Shown piece by piece: positions 35,790 through 44,301 of a stretch of 53,009 nt of DNA. Location: positions 1-53,009 of the forward strand of contig JAISVH010000049.1 of NCBI GenBank assembly GCA_031271685.1. The letters run 5' to 3'. The notes beneath the pieces were generated by a model. It did not search any database. It was not told the DNA's origin and saw only the letters and a program-made list of their open reading frames with translations. Both the position numbers and the translations under genes were made by a program. How positions within the stretch are numbered: the first letter of the stretch is position 1; each line of letters begins with the position of its first letter. This stretch comes from Eubacterium sp. Lineage in GTDB: Bacteria > Bacillota > Clostridia > Oscillospirales > Ruminococcaceae.

Positions 35790-35960
35790 TTAAATAAACT
35801 TCTTGCGCAATTAAAATGCGACGGATCGGCGAGCAAGATTTTCACAGGACAAGGCAATTTTCGTGTGAATGCCCGTTAATATTTAAGAAAAATCAATGCG
35901 GAATGACGTATGTTTTGCCTTCAGAACGGCGCGGATTAATTTCGCAAGAAGTTTAATATA
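35790..35960. repeat. Family D repeat, copy 1 (MITE-like)
   Basis: About 171 bp with 19-bp terminal inverted repeats, TAAACTTCTTGCGCAATTA at the left and TAAACTTCTTGCGAAATTA when the right end is inverted (one mismatch). The core GACAAGGCAATTTTCG...ATGACGTA recurs near 51483. Confidence 0.82.
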
Positions 35961-36087
35961 GGAATCTAATGAATTCACCTACCTTTATAATAATTTATAG
36001 AAATTTTATATATTATTTTGACCGTCATAAGATTTGTTAGCTTTCTAAAATCAAGAGAAAAAACAAAAAGGAGGAAAGGCAAATCCT

Positions 36088-37698
36088 ATGCCGGAAACAA
36101 AAGACTTATTATACTTAGCTTCGCTGTGCCTTATAAGTTTCGCAGTCGGCTCACTGCTACTTGGTTTCATAATGTATAAAATAGGCCAAAAACACCGCAA
36201 AAAATTTGCGGAAGGGCATATAGAGTCCGCCGAAAAAGAAGCGCTGCGCATAGTAAACGAAGCTAACGATAAAGCGGAAACGCTTAAGAAAACCGCAAGA
36301 GTTGAAGCAAAAGACGAGGCTTACAAATTAAAAGGTGATGCCGAAAAAGAAATTACACGCCAAAAACAAGAAACCGAGCGCGAACTTAAAGAGCGGCGGG
36401 CTGAGATAACCCGCTCCGAAAGGCGTTTACAGCAAAAAGAAGAAAGCCTTGAAAAGAAAAACGATAAAATTGAAAAAATGGAGGAAAATCTTCAGGCAAA
36501 AATAAAAAGCGCCGACGAAAAGCTCCACGAAGCCGACCAAATAAAAAAAAGTCAAATGGACATACTCGAGCGTATTTCAGGCTTCACATCCGAAGACGCA
36601 AAAAAGCATCTGCTTTCAATTTTGGATAACGAGCTTACTCATGAAAAATCCCTGCGAATTTCACAATATGAGATCCAACTTAAAGATGAGTGTGACGTTA
36701 AAGCAAGAGAATATATTTCGCTTGCCATCACCCGATTGGCCTCCGAAGCGGTGGGAGAAATGACCGTATCCGTCGTCCCTCTCCCAAACGACGAAATGAA
36801 AGGTAGAATAATAGGCCGAGAAGGCAGAAATATACGAACGCTTGAACAGCTCACCGGCGTTGACCTGATAATCGACGATACGCCTGAAGCGATCACCCTT
36901 TCTAGCCATGACCGCGTCCGCCGTGAAATTGCCCGCATTTCGCTTGAAAAGTTGATCCAAGACGGGCGTATTCATCCCACACGAATTGAGGAAATGGTAG
37001 AAAAAGCTAAGCGAGACGTTGAAACAAAAATCAAGCAGGAAGGCGAACGCGCCATCCTCGAAACCAACGTGAACGGTCTTAACCACGAGTTGACAAGATT
37101 GTTAGGCAGACTTTACTACCGTACCTCATACAGCCAAAACGTATTATCACACTCCATCGAGGTGGCTCATCTGTCAGGAATTATCGCTTCCGAACTCGGA
37201 GTCGATGCCACCCTCGCGCGCAGAGCGGGTCTGCTCCACGACATAGGCAAAGCGCTGTCCCATGAAATTGAAGGTTCACACGTGCAAATCGGGCTTGAAG
37301 TATGTAAAAAATATAAAGAAAACCCAGAAGTGCTTCACGCTATAGAAGCCCACCACGGAGACGTTGAGATAAAAACAGTCATCGCGGCGATTGTTCAGGC
37401 TGCCGACGCGATAAGCGCCGCTCGGCCGGGCGCTCGAAGCGAAAACTATGAAAACTACATCAAACGTCTGCAAAAGCTTGAAGAAATCTGCACCTCATAC
37501 AGCGGCGTAGAAAAATCCTTTGCCATCCAGGCAGGACGCGAAGTGCGAATAATGATTCAACCTGAAGTTGTAAATGATGAGGGAATGATAGTCCTATCCC
37601 GCGAAATTGCCAAACGTATCGAGCAGGAAATGGAATATCCCGGACAAATAAAGGTCCACCTTATCCGCGAAAGCCGAACAGTGGCATTAGCGAAATAA
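36088..37698 (+). CDS. rny: Ribonuclease Y
   Basis: Membrane-anchored endoribonuclease initiating mRNA decay. N-terminal membrane helix (about residues 8-29), then a long charged coiled coil (about 40-170), a KH domain with [20 protein letters not shown], and an HD domain with HSIEVAHL and [12 protein letters not shown]. 536 residues, and the C terminus [11 protein letters not shown] is typical. GGAGG lies upstream of the ATG. Monocistronic, closed by a strong terminator. The possible long repeat-laden leader is unusual. Confidence 0.98.
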   Translation: MPETKDLLYLASLCLISFAVGSLLLGFIMYKIGQKHRKKFAEGHIESAEKEALRIVNEANDKAETLKKTARVEAKDEAYKLKGDAEKEITRQKQETERELKERRAEITRSERRLQQKEESLEKKNDKIEKMEENLQAKIKSADEKLHEADQIKKSQMDILERISGFTSEDAKKHLLSILDNELTHEKSLRISQYEIQLKDECDVKAREYISLAITRLASEAVGEMTVSVVPLPNDEMKGRIIGREGRNIRTLEQLTGVDLIIDDTPEAITLSSHDRVRREIARISLEKLIQDGRIHPTRIEEMVEKAKRDVETKIKQEGERAILETNVNGLNHELTRLLGRLYYRTSYSQNVLSHSIEVAHLSGIIASELGVDATLARRAGLLHDIGKALSHEIEGSHVQIGLEVCKKYKENPEVLHAIEAHHGDVEIKTVIAAIVQAADAISAARPGARSENYENYIKRLQKLEEICTSYSGVEKSFAIQAGREVRIMIQPEVVNDEGMIVLSREIAKRIEQEMEYPGQIKVHLIRESRTVALAK

Positions 37699-37709
37699 AC
37701 GCAATAATT

Positions 37710-37738
37710 CCGCCGGTCCTTTTTTGACCGGCGGTTTT
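37710..37738 (+). terminator. Intrinsic terminator of rny
   Basis: CCGCCGGTC pairs perfectly with GACCGGCGG (9-bp stem, 7-nt loop) followed by TTTT. A family A repeat begins in the T run. Confidence 0.93.
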
Positions 37739-37832
37739 CAAACATCTGCGGCGGAGTTGTTCCCGGTGTTTTAACAAGCGTAAGCGAGAGATAATCTCCC
37801 CGCCGCCGACGCATAGTGATTAACTATAGCAC
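37737..37832. repeat. Family A repeat, diverged tail
   Basis: TTCAAACATCTGCGGCGGAG...GGTGTTTTAACAAGCGTAAGCGAG...CCCCGCCGCCGACG. The tail lacks the GGTTATA end and runs into TAACTATA. Confidence 0.75.
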
Positions 37833-37879
37833 ATTAAGTAGTCTTTCAGTATATTAATTAGCATAAGGAGCATAAAGCA

Positions 37880-38200
37880 ATGACAAAACAAATAAAACAA
37901 TATATCGCCGAAATCGAGTTGGTTTTATCCGCAGAAAACTCTAAAACCGAATGGGCTCAAATTCGTAAAGAAATGCTTATAAGAATCCGCTTTTATCAGC
38001 ATGAGAGACTTATCCATCTTATTATAACTATGTCCTTCGCGATTATGTTGGTCATTTTTTTCGCGGCGGCCTTTATCTCAAAGTATTTCCTTCCGCTCGC
38101 CGGATTGTTTCTCATACTCGAAATCCCATATATCCGACATTACTATTTTCTTGAAAACAGTGTTCAAAAATTATATGATCTTTATAGCAAGTTCGCTTGA
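37880..38200 (+). CDS. Small membrane protein (106 aa), unknown function
   Basis: I do not recognise the family. A charged, helical N terminus (residues 1-42) is followed by two membrane helices (about 45-66 and 70-88) and a short aromatic C-terminal tail. AAGGAG lies 11 bp upstream of the ATG, supporting a real gene. It stands alone between two family A repeats. Confidence 0.65.
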   Translation: MTKQIKQYIAEIELVLSAENSKTEWAQIRKEMLIRIRFYQHERLIHLIITMSFAIMLVIFFAAAFISKYFLPLAGLFLILEIPYIRHYYFLENSVQKLYDLYSKFA

Positions 38201-38238
38201 TATTTTAAAGCGTTTCCCAAAATAAGTTTCTTGCACAA

Positions 38239-38337
38239 TTCAAACATCTGCGTCACAGCCGCTTCCAGTGTTTTAACAAGCGTCAACGAGGGATGGCCCC
38301 CTCCGCCTAATATGCTAGGGCCATGAATTCGGTTATA
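38239..38337. repeat. Family A repeat, full length
   Basis: TTCAAACATCTGCGTCAC...GTGTTTTAACAAGCGTCAACGAGGG...CCGCCTAATATGC...CATGAATTCGGTTATA, about 99 bp. Its end abuts the chromate transporter ribosome site. A fragment of a family D end (AAGTTTCTTGCACAATT) precedes it. Confidence 0.8.
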
Positions 38338-38351
38338 CAGAGGATTTAAAT

Positions 38352-38903
38352 TTGAAAATACTTTTAAAGCTATTCTTTTCCTTCGCTAAAATCAGTGTTT
38401 TTACTTTTGGCGGAGGATATTCCATGCTTCCCTTGCTCATCCGCGAACTTGTTCATAACCGCGGTTGGGCGACAGAAGATGAAATAATCGACTTTTTTGC
38501 AATAGGTCAATGCGTACCCGGAGTTATCTCCGTAAATGTTGCGTCGTTCGTGGGGATAAAAGTTGCCGGCTCCGCGGGATCATCGGTTGCCGCATTGGGC
38601 ATGGTCTTTCCGCCTATAATAATAATTTTGGCCCTTTCTTCTCTTATAAGTAGCTTTACAGAATTCAAAACTATCCAAAGCGCGCTTTGGGGAATACGTG
38701 TCGCCGTATGCGCCATGCTTACTATAACTGCAGGGGGGCTGATAAAAAAAGCAGCGACCGACGCGCCGACCATTTTTATAGTGCTTTTTGCTTTCACCGC
38801 GTTGCTAATAAATATTTCTCCCGCTATAATAATCTTAGTTTCCGCCGCAATTGGTTACGCTGTTAAATTCGTAATTACGGCGAGCAAAGGCAATAAAAAA
38901 TGA
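38352..38903 (+). CDS. Chromate transporter, short-chain subunit 1
   Basis: CHR family membrane protein; short-chain members work in pairs. Signature FTFGGGYSMLPLL near the N terminus, then AIGQCVPGVISVNVASFVGIKVAG. 183 residues with about five or six helices. The TTG start at 38352 has AGAGGA 7 nt upstream. It overlaps its partner by 4 bp. Chromate or sulfate is the family substrate, and the physiological anion here is not shown. Confidence 0.9.
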   Translation: MKILLKLFFSFAKISVFTFGGGYSMLPLLIRELVHNRGWATEDEIIDFFAIGQCVPGVISVNVASFVGIKVAGSAGSSVAALGMVFPPIIIILALSSLISSFTEFKTIQSALWGIRVAVCAMLTITAGGLIKKAATDAPTIFIVLFAFTALLINISPAIIILVSAAIGYAVKFVITASKGNKK

Positions 38904-39463
38904 TTTATATAAAATTAATATACGAGTTTTTTAAAATAGGGGTGTTCTCCATCGGCGGGGGATTATCCACTATACCCTTCCTTTACAGGCTCTCCGAAAA
39001 ATACGACTGGTACACCTTGGCCGAGCTAGCCGACATGATAGCTGTGTCTGAGGCCACTCCCGGACCAATAGGCGTCAATATAGCAACATATGCCGGGTTT
39101 AAGGCGGGCGGTGTTTTGGGCGGGATATCAGCCACGCTTAGCCTTATTCTCCCTTCGGTGATAATTATCATCGTAGTATCTCATTTTTTAAACAAGTTCA
39201 AAGACAGTCGGCCGGTCAGCAATGTTTTATATGGCATCCGTCCGGCCAGTGCCGGGCTAGTCGCCGGTGCCGTTTACGCACTTTTGACCATGACCGTTTA
39301 TAGCAAGGCTAACGGATTTAGCCCTATTTCCATAGCGCTTTACGCTATATTCACAATATTTTGCTTTTACACCAGAAATAAAAAAATACATCCCATTGCT
39401 ATAATTGCAATCGGAGCGGCGGTAGGGATAATATCAGAAAACATTTTTGGCTCAGCTTATTGA
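38900..39463 (+). CDS. Chromate transporter, short-chain subunit 2
   Basis: Second half of the CHR pair, 187 residues. Motifs FSIGGGLSTIPFL and SEATPGPIGVNIATYAGFKAGG match the family and parallel those of subunit 1, as expected for paired inverted-topology domains. ATG overlaps the end of the first gene. Confidence 0.9.
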   Translation: MIYIKLIYEFFKIGVFSIGGGLSTIPFLYRLSEKYDWYTLAELADMIAVSEATPGPIGVNIATYAGFKAGGVLGGISATLSLILPSVIIIIVVSHFLNKFKDSRPVSNVLYGIRPASAGLVAGAVYALLTMTVYSKANGFSPISIALYAIFTIFCFYTRNKKIHPIAIIAIGAAVGIISENIFGSAY

Positions 39464-39474
39464 TCACAAGATTT

Positions 39475-39517
39475 TTAAGGCAACACCGCACGCCAGAGCT
39501 GTAAGGTGTTGCCTTAA
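39475..39517. terminator. Hairpin between converging genes
   Basis: TTAAGGCAACACC and GGTGTTGCCTTAA form a perfect 13-bp stem around 17 nt. No clear U run follows on either strand, but the position between converging genes fits a terminator. The word TTTAAGGCAAYACCGCAC recurs at about 51594. Confidence 0.55.
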
Positions 39518-40602
39518 GATATATTAATTTCTTTTTGTCTCTCGGCTATCAGAAGATCCACCATCCGTCCGTAACTCCGCACTCCGTCCTGTTGCCCGTT
39601 TGCCTTAAGGTATGTATCATTTATTTCGCTCGACAGCCTATTAATGCCTTTGCTTCTATATTTTTCCCAATATTTATCGGCAAGATAAAGCTCGGTTATC
39701 ACCGGGAGAGGAATATTTGAAAAGACCTCATAATATTCTTGCTCATCAGCAACCTCATGATAAGCGACAAGACTGTACTTCAGCGCATGAACATAACCGC
39801 TGTAAATAAATTCGGGATCCCCGCTCTCTTTACAGGCGAGATAAGCCAAAAAATTCGCTTCGTCTTCCCGCATAAACCCGCTTAAATGCGACAACTCGTG
39901 ACACACAACAAAAGGCTTTTCATAATCCGGCATATGATCGTTATAATTCGCCTCGATCGTAAATGGCGAAAAAATCCCGCACAACCCCGCGTTGGATAAA
40001 AATAACTCGGATGTTATAAGCGGCTTCGGCCTGGAATAATAAGTGCTAAGGCAGTTATACCTCAAAGCTAGTTTGCTCATAGAGTTAATCCCTGTCTGCG
40101 AAAGATTTCCTTCAAGGATCATTGCGCCGTGACTATCCGTTTTTATTTTCTGAGAGTACTCGCCGAGTTTCTCGTTTATGCTGTAGATCAATTCCAAAAG
40201 CTCATCTTTATTATAAGGTTTTATATTTATCCCCGCGTAATGCGAAAAAGGAGGACGGCTATAGTTTATCTCGCAGCCAAAAAGAAAAACCATTAAAACA
40301 GTGGAAATTGTTATTAAAAAAAACGTCGCCGCGTTAAGCGCGGCCTTTTTGCGTCCGCCTTTTTTAAACATCCTAATAATAAATAATACTAAAAATATTA
40401 AAAAAGATACGATAAGCAACACGGCAAGTATCTCAGACAATGAAAAAGGTAGTCTTCCCGCGCTCTTCCCCAACGCCCACACAAACGCCGGATAAATGTT
40501 GTCAGCGTACCATTCGGCTGCCCCAGGTATATTCTTTATTATTAGTCTGGCAAATATATTAATACAAATTGCCGCTATTAAATAGACGTGCCTTTTTTTC
40601 AT
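39514..40602 (-). CDS. DUF3810 family membrane metallopeptidase-like protein
   Basis: Three N-terminal hydrophobic segments (about 5-22, 55-78 and 90-110), then an extracytoplasmic domain with a zincin-like HELSH (residues 235-239) followed by GFMREDEANFLAY, where Glu248 could be the third ligand. This matches DUF3810. 362 residues. The substrate is unknown. The ribosome site is weak: AGGAAC lies about 15 bp before the ATG. Confidence 0.85.
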   Translation of the reverse strand: MKKRHVYLIAAICINIFARLIIKNIPGAAEWYADNIYPAFVWALGKSAGRLPFSLSEILAVLLIVSFLIFLVLFIIRMFKKGGRKKAALNAATFFLITISTVLMVFLFGCEINYSRPPFSHYAGINIKPYNKDELLELIYSINEKLGEYSQKIKTDSHGAMILEGNLSQTGINSMSKLALRYNCLSTYYSRPKPLITSELFLSNAGLCGIFSPFTIEANYNDHMPDYEKPFVVCHELSHLSGFMREDEANFLAYLACKESGDPEFIYSGYVHALKYSLVAYHEVADEQEYYEVFSNIPLPVITELYLADKYWEKYRSKGINRLSSEINDTYLKANGQQDGVRSYGRMVDLLIAERQKEINIS

Positions 40603-40643
40603 GGATTTTTTTAGGTTCCTTTCTTCCTCGACTTACATATAAT

Positions 40644-40884
40644 TTATTAGACTTTCTGCGTAATATATCAAATTGCGTTTTTATGGAGATAGATCCTACA
40701 AAAACGCTCGCTGCCCGACACCTAAATTATGTGCCTAAAGCACCGCGCTTTGCACAGTGTTTTATATCAAGTTTGGCTTCAAGCATCTGCGGCGAAGCCG
40801 CTTCTGGTGTTATAGTCAATAAAAAGTCAAACTGCTATAACGAGCTGCGAAGCGGAGTAATTTCGCAAAAAGTCTAACATATTA
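40644..40884. repeat. Family D-like repeat, copy 2, composite
   Basis: Left TTAGACTTTCTGCGTAAT (40647-40664) matches the inverted right end TTAGACTTTTTGCGAAAT. Inside are the hairpin GCGTTTTT/AAAAACGC (40675-40707, family E) and a family A head (40779-40815). Confidence 0.65.
40779..40815. repeat. Family A head nested in family D element
   Basis: TCAAGCATCTGCGGCGAAGCCGCTTCTGGTGTTATA; a diverged head copy that stops at a TATA. Confidence 0.65.
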
Positions 40885-40907
40885 TTACATTTACGGGAGC
40901 AAGAATA

Positions 40908-41381
40908 ATGACATACGACAGACAAAAAACAGTAGAATACGCCCGGCGTTGGGCATACGGGCGCAATCCCGACTATTATATCTTTGACGATATGGGCGGC
41001 GACTGCACCAACTTCGCTTCGCAAAGCATTTATGCCGGTGCCGGTGTAATGAATTTCGATCCGGATGACGGTTGGTATTACCTATCTCTTAATCAACGCA
41101 GCCCTTCTTGGGCTGGTGTAGAGTTTTTAATGAAATTCTTAACCGAAAACCGCGGCCCTGGCCCCTATGCCGTTGTGAGCCCATTAGAAGATGCCGAGCC
41201 GGGCGACATTATTTTTTTAAGCTTTAGCGGAAAACGCTTTGAGCATAGCACAATAGTGATTTCCAATAATAACGGTGATATCCGAATAGCCGCTCACACC
41301 TATGATAACTTTAACCGCCCGCTTTCTACCTATGAATATTCTGACTCACGGCTGCTGCATATAGAAGGAGTAAACCCATAA
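40908..41381 (+). CDS. Amidase-domain (Amidase_6) cysteine hydrolase-like protein
   Basis: Small protein made only of the putative amidase domain: YDRQKTVEYARRWA, FDDMGGDCTNFASQ with the likely nucleophile Cys33, RSPSWAGV and His113 in RFEHSTIVIS. The fold is NlpC/P60-like. 157 residues, no signal peptide, so it is either cytoplasmic or part of what is usually a longer exported protein. The ATG has GGGAGC 10 bp upstream. A terminator follows directly. Role unknown; cell wall amide cleavage is typical for relatives. Confidence 0.82.
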   Translation: MTYDRQKTVEYARRWAYGRNPDYYIFDDMGGDCTNFASQSIYAGAGVMNFDPDDGWYYLSLNQRSPSWAGVEFLMKFLTENRGPGPYAVVSPLEDAEPGDIIFLSFSGKRFEHSTIVISNNNGDIRIAAHTYDNFNRPLSTYEYSDSRLLHIEGVNP

Positions 41382-41390
41382 AATTCAAAA

Positions 41391-41427
41391 AACAGGGAAA
41401 CGCTTTTGCGTCTCCCCTATTGTTTTT
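41391..41427 (+). terminator. Intrinsic terminator of the amidase-like gene
   Basis: AACA, GGG and ACGC pair with GCGT, CCC and TGTT around a TTTT loop, followed by TTTTT. Confidence 0.8.
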
Positions 41428-41439
41428 AAAAAATTGTTC

Positions 41440-41527
41440 TATAGCTAGTCAGTTTAAAAACGCTAAATACGTTTTTAAGGCGCGGCATACGCCGCGTGCC
41501 GCCAAAGGCGGCCTTCCCTTGCTACAT
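41440..41527. repeat. Family B half element
   Basis: TATAGCTAGTCAGTTTAAAAAC through GCCGCCAAAGGCGGC and TTGCTACAT. Only the left half of the family is present. Confidence 0.75.
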
Positions 41528-41679
41528 AAAAGCAAAGCCGAAAAATTTTCGCAAAACCATTTTTACTCAACTTTTACGTCATTTTTTGATTGTTTTCTAA
41601 AGTTATTGCCTCCGCACCCAACAGCAAGCAAAAAGACATGTAATAATAGTCGAGTGTTTTGCGCGAGAATAGTAACCGC

Positions 41680-42195
41680 CTATAACAGCTTAACCCTTTC
41701 AATAAGGTATGCCGGATTGAATTCAAAAATAGATATTGATTCAACGACCGCCTTAAATTTACCCGCATCCGAAAGTGCATTCATCTCCGAAAGCAGAGGT
41801 ATTATTGCAAGCGCCGCCTTTATCAGTTCCGATTGATCCCCCGTCAAAATAGGCGTTTGAGGAAACCAATTCAATTCATCGCTGAGCGCGATCGAATCAT
41901 GAAGCCTCGATAAAGCGCTGTTAACGCTTGGAATTAAAAATAGCGTCTTATCTGCTATGCCGACATTCTTATATTCAACCTCAAATTTTGCGTTTTCTGT
42001 GGCAGCCTTATTGATCCGCGCCGTAACGCTTTCAGCGTCGTTTGCCGGAAAAGTCGTAATCTGTATGTGATTTGGAATAGATTTAGGTAGCGTGCCGGCA
42101 AATCCCCTTAAACGAAGATCGGCGACAAGGTTATCTATTTTTCTCCCTCCCTCTTTGCTTAGCTCGGCTAAAATATAAAACTTTTTTTTAGCCAC
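41680..42195 (-). CDS. LigT/2H-phosphoesterase-like protein with degenerate motifs
   Basis: Resembles 2'-5' RNA ligase-like (2H) proteins: KKKFYILAELSKEGGRKIDNL, then PNHIQITTF at the first motif and WFPQTPILTG at the second. The usual HxT pairs are not intact: the first site has His but H-I-Q-I spacing, and the second has Gln in place of His. Activity is therefore doubtful. 171 residues from GTG 42195, chosen because AGGAGGTGA precedes it and an upstream ATG falls in the -10 box. Confidence 0.6.
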   Translation of the reverse strand: MAKKKFYILAELSKEGGRKIDNLVADLRLRGFAGTLPKSIPNHIQITTFPANDAESVTARINKAATENAKFEVEYKNVGIADKTLFLIPSVNSALSRLHDSIALSDELNWFPQTPILTGDQSELIKAALAIIPLLSEMNALSDAGKFKAVVESISIFEFNPAYLIERVKLL

Positions 42196-42219
42196 GGCTG
42201 TCACCTCCTCTTTTGTTAT

Positions 42220-42248
42220 AGTATAACATAAAAACATCACAAAAGCAA
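42220..42248 (-). promoter_or_regulatory. Sigma-A promoter for the LigT-like gene
   Basis: Minus strand: TTGCTT (42248-42243), a 17-bp spacer and TATACT (42225-42220), close to the AGGAGG ribosome site. Confidence 0.75.
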
Positions 42249-42569
42249 CATTTTTTGTTAGATTTATTTAAAGCGTTTTGACGTAAGCGGAAATGTTCGG
42301 ATTTTTAAGTGGATTTTTTGCCGTAAAAAGCAATTTTGCCGCAAATATCCGCTTATATTTAATGCAAAATTAACGAAGTATGACAGAAAAGGCTTTGTCA
42401 ATGGTTCAGTTGCCTATTATCAAACATGTTCTGTTAGTAAGACCGTTTTAAATTAATTCGCTATAAATTGTAAGAGACATTTTTTATAATAAATTTTCAT
42501 GGTATATAATCCCGAAATTTACAAATACTACTGACATAAAATTTATTGCCATTCGGAGGAATATATGAT
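42249..42569. other. Gap upstream of spoVT with family D core
   Basis: About 320 bp. Between about 42325 and 42395 the sequence GCAATTTTGCCGCAAATATCC...AAATTAACGAAGTATGAC matches the family D core seen near 35860 and 51483. The rest is AT-rich leader DNA. I could not place the spoVT promoter with confidence. Confidence 0.5.
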
Positions 42570-43112
42570 ATGAAAGCAACCGGAATCGTCCGGAGGATTG
42601 ACGACCTGGGAAGAGTCGTGATCCCAAAGGAAATTAGAAGAACCATGAGAATACGCGAGGGCGACCCGCTCGAAATATACACCAATGTCGATGGCGAAGT
42701 TATCTTTAAAAAATACTCTCCTGTTGGTGAAATATCAGATTTTGCCGGTCAATATGCAGAGGTATTGTCAAAAATCGGCGGCTGCCCCGCGGTGATTTGC
42801 GACCGTGATCACGTTATAGCCGCATCCGGAATTCAAAAAAAAGAAATACTTGAACGCCGCGTAAGTAATTCGCTTGAAGACTTAATTGAACAAAGAAAAA
42901 CCCATGTTTATAAATCTTACGAAGATAAGCGACTGACTCCTATCGAAGGAGTCGACCGCTATGCTATAGCATGCACTCCGATAATATCGCAGGGCGACGT
43001 TGGCGGCGCGGTAATTATGCTGTCTTCAGACGGGCACGAATACGCGACTCCTGAGCAAACGGCGTTGGTCAACGCCGCGGCGATGTATTTCAGCAAGCAA
43101 ATGGAAGAATAG
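42570..43112 (+). CDS. spoVT: Stage V sporulation protein T
   Basis: Transcription regulator of forespore genes. N-terminal AbrB/SpoVT swapped-hairpin DNA-binding domain MKATGIVRRIDDLGRVVIPK EIRRTMRIREGDPLEIY; C-terminal GAF-like domain (about 60-178). 180 residues. The ATG at 42570 has GGAGGA 9 bp upstream; an earlier in-frame TTG lies before the ribosome site and is rejected. Confidence 0.96.
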   Translation: MKATGIVRRIDDLGRVVIPKEIRRTMRIREGDPLEIYTNVDGEVIFKKYSPVGEISDFAGQYAEVLSKIGGCPAVICDRDHVIAASGIQKKEILERRVSNSLEDLIEQRKTHVYKSYEDKRLTPIEGVDRYAIACTPIISQGDVGGAVIMLSSDGHEYATPEQTALVNAAAMYFSKQMEE

Positions 43113-43157
43113 TTATCGGCGCCATTTACAAATATGTAAGCAATATTATATCAAATC

Positions 43158-43193
43158 GCGCTTTTATGGACTATCCGTAAAGGCGCTGTTTTT
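43158..43193 (+). terminator. Hairpin after spoVT, possible terminator (family E-like)
   Basis: GCGC-TTT and AAA-GGCGC arms around ATGGACTATCCGT, followed by TGTTTTT. Its sequence also fits the family E core TTTTATGGA. Confidence 0.5.
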
Positions 43194-43204
43194 ATGCTTG
43201 TTTT

Positions 43205-44101
43205 TTAACTTACTTCGATTTTCCAACTCAACTCTTTTTCCCAACCTTCAGAAAAACCAAAATCCGACGGAGCTAAAACATCTGAATAATCAAAAAAATG
43301 TTTTTTTAATTTTTCAACAATAACGCCGTTCCAAACCGTGCGTCGCATGTGCAGCTGCTTCATAATAAAAACATAACTGAACAATGTGTTGTCAAACTCC
43401 ATTTCCGGCGTTGCCTTCGGTCGCAGCCAAAATCGGTTGTCATATAAGCGGTTATAATGGGCACAGTGGTTTCTAAGGTCTGAAAGACAATCCAACCACG
43501 AAATCAAATGTTTGGCGCTAATAGAAATATCAGAAAAGTTCTCTTCCACTATAGCCGCTTTGTCTTCAACTTTTAAGTCCCTAAAAAAATGAGTGAGCAT
43601 CCCAAAACTAAAAAGCTCAACAATCGCCCAAACGGGAAATTCCCCGCCGTATTTCCCTTTGTGATGCGCGACAATCCCGCTGTCGCCGTTAGACTCGACT
43701 ATCCGCTCAAGCTTAGAAATAAACTGCCGATGATTGTGTGTTCGGTCAAACGAATCTGGATTTTTATATCCCAACGCCCCATATTTCAGCGCGTGATAGT
43801 TTGAGCAAATTGCCCGGATAGTTATTTCAATCTCCTCTAACGCAACCAATAAAACATTTCTCAGTTCACGGTCAAAATCATATATCTTCAGGACCTTTTC
43901 AAAGCTTGTGCCTTTTTTATAATGTCCTTTTTCCACAAAAAAAGGAGCAAAATAATACGCCAACCTATAATAGTTTACAGCCCCCAAAACCTGTTTGGCA
44001 TGTTTTTCGTTTTCAATAACGCACCCGCGCTCACGTAGCTTTTTAATCTGATCATCAATAGTTGCCGGCTGTTTAACGTTTAATTTGTTATAATAGCTCA
44101 T
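43205..44101 (-). CDS. Abi_2/AbiF-type abortive infection protein (HEPN RNase)
   Basis: Matches the Abi_2 (AbiD/AbiF) family of phage abortive-infection proteins. Visible: KLRERGCVIENEKHAKQVLGAVNYYRLAYY near the N terminus, FEKVLKIYDFDRELRNVLLVALEEIEITIRA, and a HEPN catalytic RNHCAH (Arg210, His215) in LSDLRNHCAHYNRLY. 298 residues, full length. It presumably cleaves RNA on phage infection. Some AbiF relatives are held in check by an adjacent structured RNA; the hairpin-rich upstream gap could hold one, but this is not shown. It is not linked to obvious mobility genes. Confidence 0.88.
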   Translation of the reverse strand: MSYYNKLNVKQPATIDDQIKKLRERGCVIENEKHAKQVLGAVNYYRLAYYFAPFFVEKGHYKKGTSFEKVLKIYDFDRELRNVLLVALEEIEITIRAICSNYHALKYGALGYKNPDSFDRTHNHRQFISKLERIVESNGDSGIVAHHKGKYGGEFPVWAIVELFSFGMLTHFFRDLKVEDKAAIVEENFSDISISAKHLISWLDCLSDLRNHCAHYNRLYDNRFWLRPKATPEMEFDNTLFSYVFIMKQLHMRRTVWNGVIVEKLKKHFFDYSDVLAPSDFGFSEGWEKELSWKIEVS

Positions 44102-44128
44102 TTATTGTTTCCTGATGTTTTATTATGA

Positions 44129-44172
44129 CATTTTGATAAAACGTTTATGCTTTTCAAAATGCTGTAAACACT
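44129..44172. repeat. Family G hairpin, copy 2
   Basis: CATTTTGATAAAACGTTTATGCTTTTCAAAATGCTGTAAA, similar over about 40 nt to 35139-35182. It starts 27 bp upstream of the abi start codon. Confidence 0.6.
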
Positions 44173-44216
44173 GCGTCTTTGCCGCAGTGCATTGCTTTCA
44201 GCGGCGAGCGTAAATA

Positions 44217-44294
44217 TGCAACAAAGTAAGGCCGCCTTCGGCGGCACGCCGCGTCTTAAAAACGCATTTAGCGTTTTTAAACTGACTAGCTATA
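44217..44294. repeat. Family B half element, inverted
   Basis: GCAACAAAGTAAGGCCGCCTTCGGCGG... to ...GCGTTTTTAAACTGACTAGCTATA. The same half as at 41440, opposite orientation. Confidence 0.75.
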
Positions 44295-44301
44295 ATAATC
44301 C

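Larger units (their letters stand above)
35316..36087. other. 772-bp gap upstream of rny: two promoters and three repeats in tandem
   Basis: No gene is visible. It contains the tRNA-Leu promoter (minus), a plus-strand promoter at 35447, a full family A repeat (35491-35595), a full family B repeat (35596-35767), a family D repeat (35790-35960) and an AT-rich stretch before the rny ribosome site. Confidence 0.8.
40603..40907. other. 305-bp gap occupied by one nested repeat
   Basis: Almost all of it is a family D-like element (40644-40884) that contains a family E segment and a family A head. No gene is visible. Confidence 0.65.

Noticed and set aside
41420-41836. 138-residue plus-strand reading frame
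   Set aside because: It runs over a family B half element and then antisense to the LigT-like gene; composition and context do not support coding.
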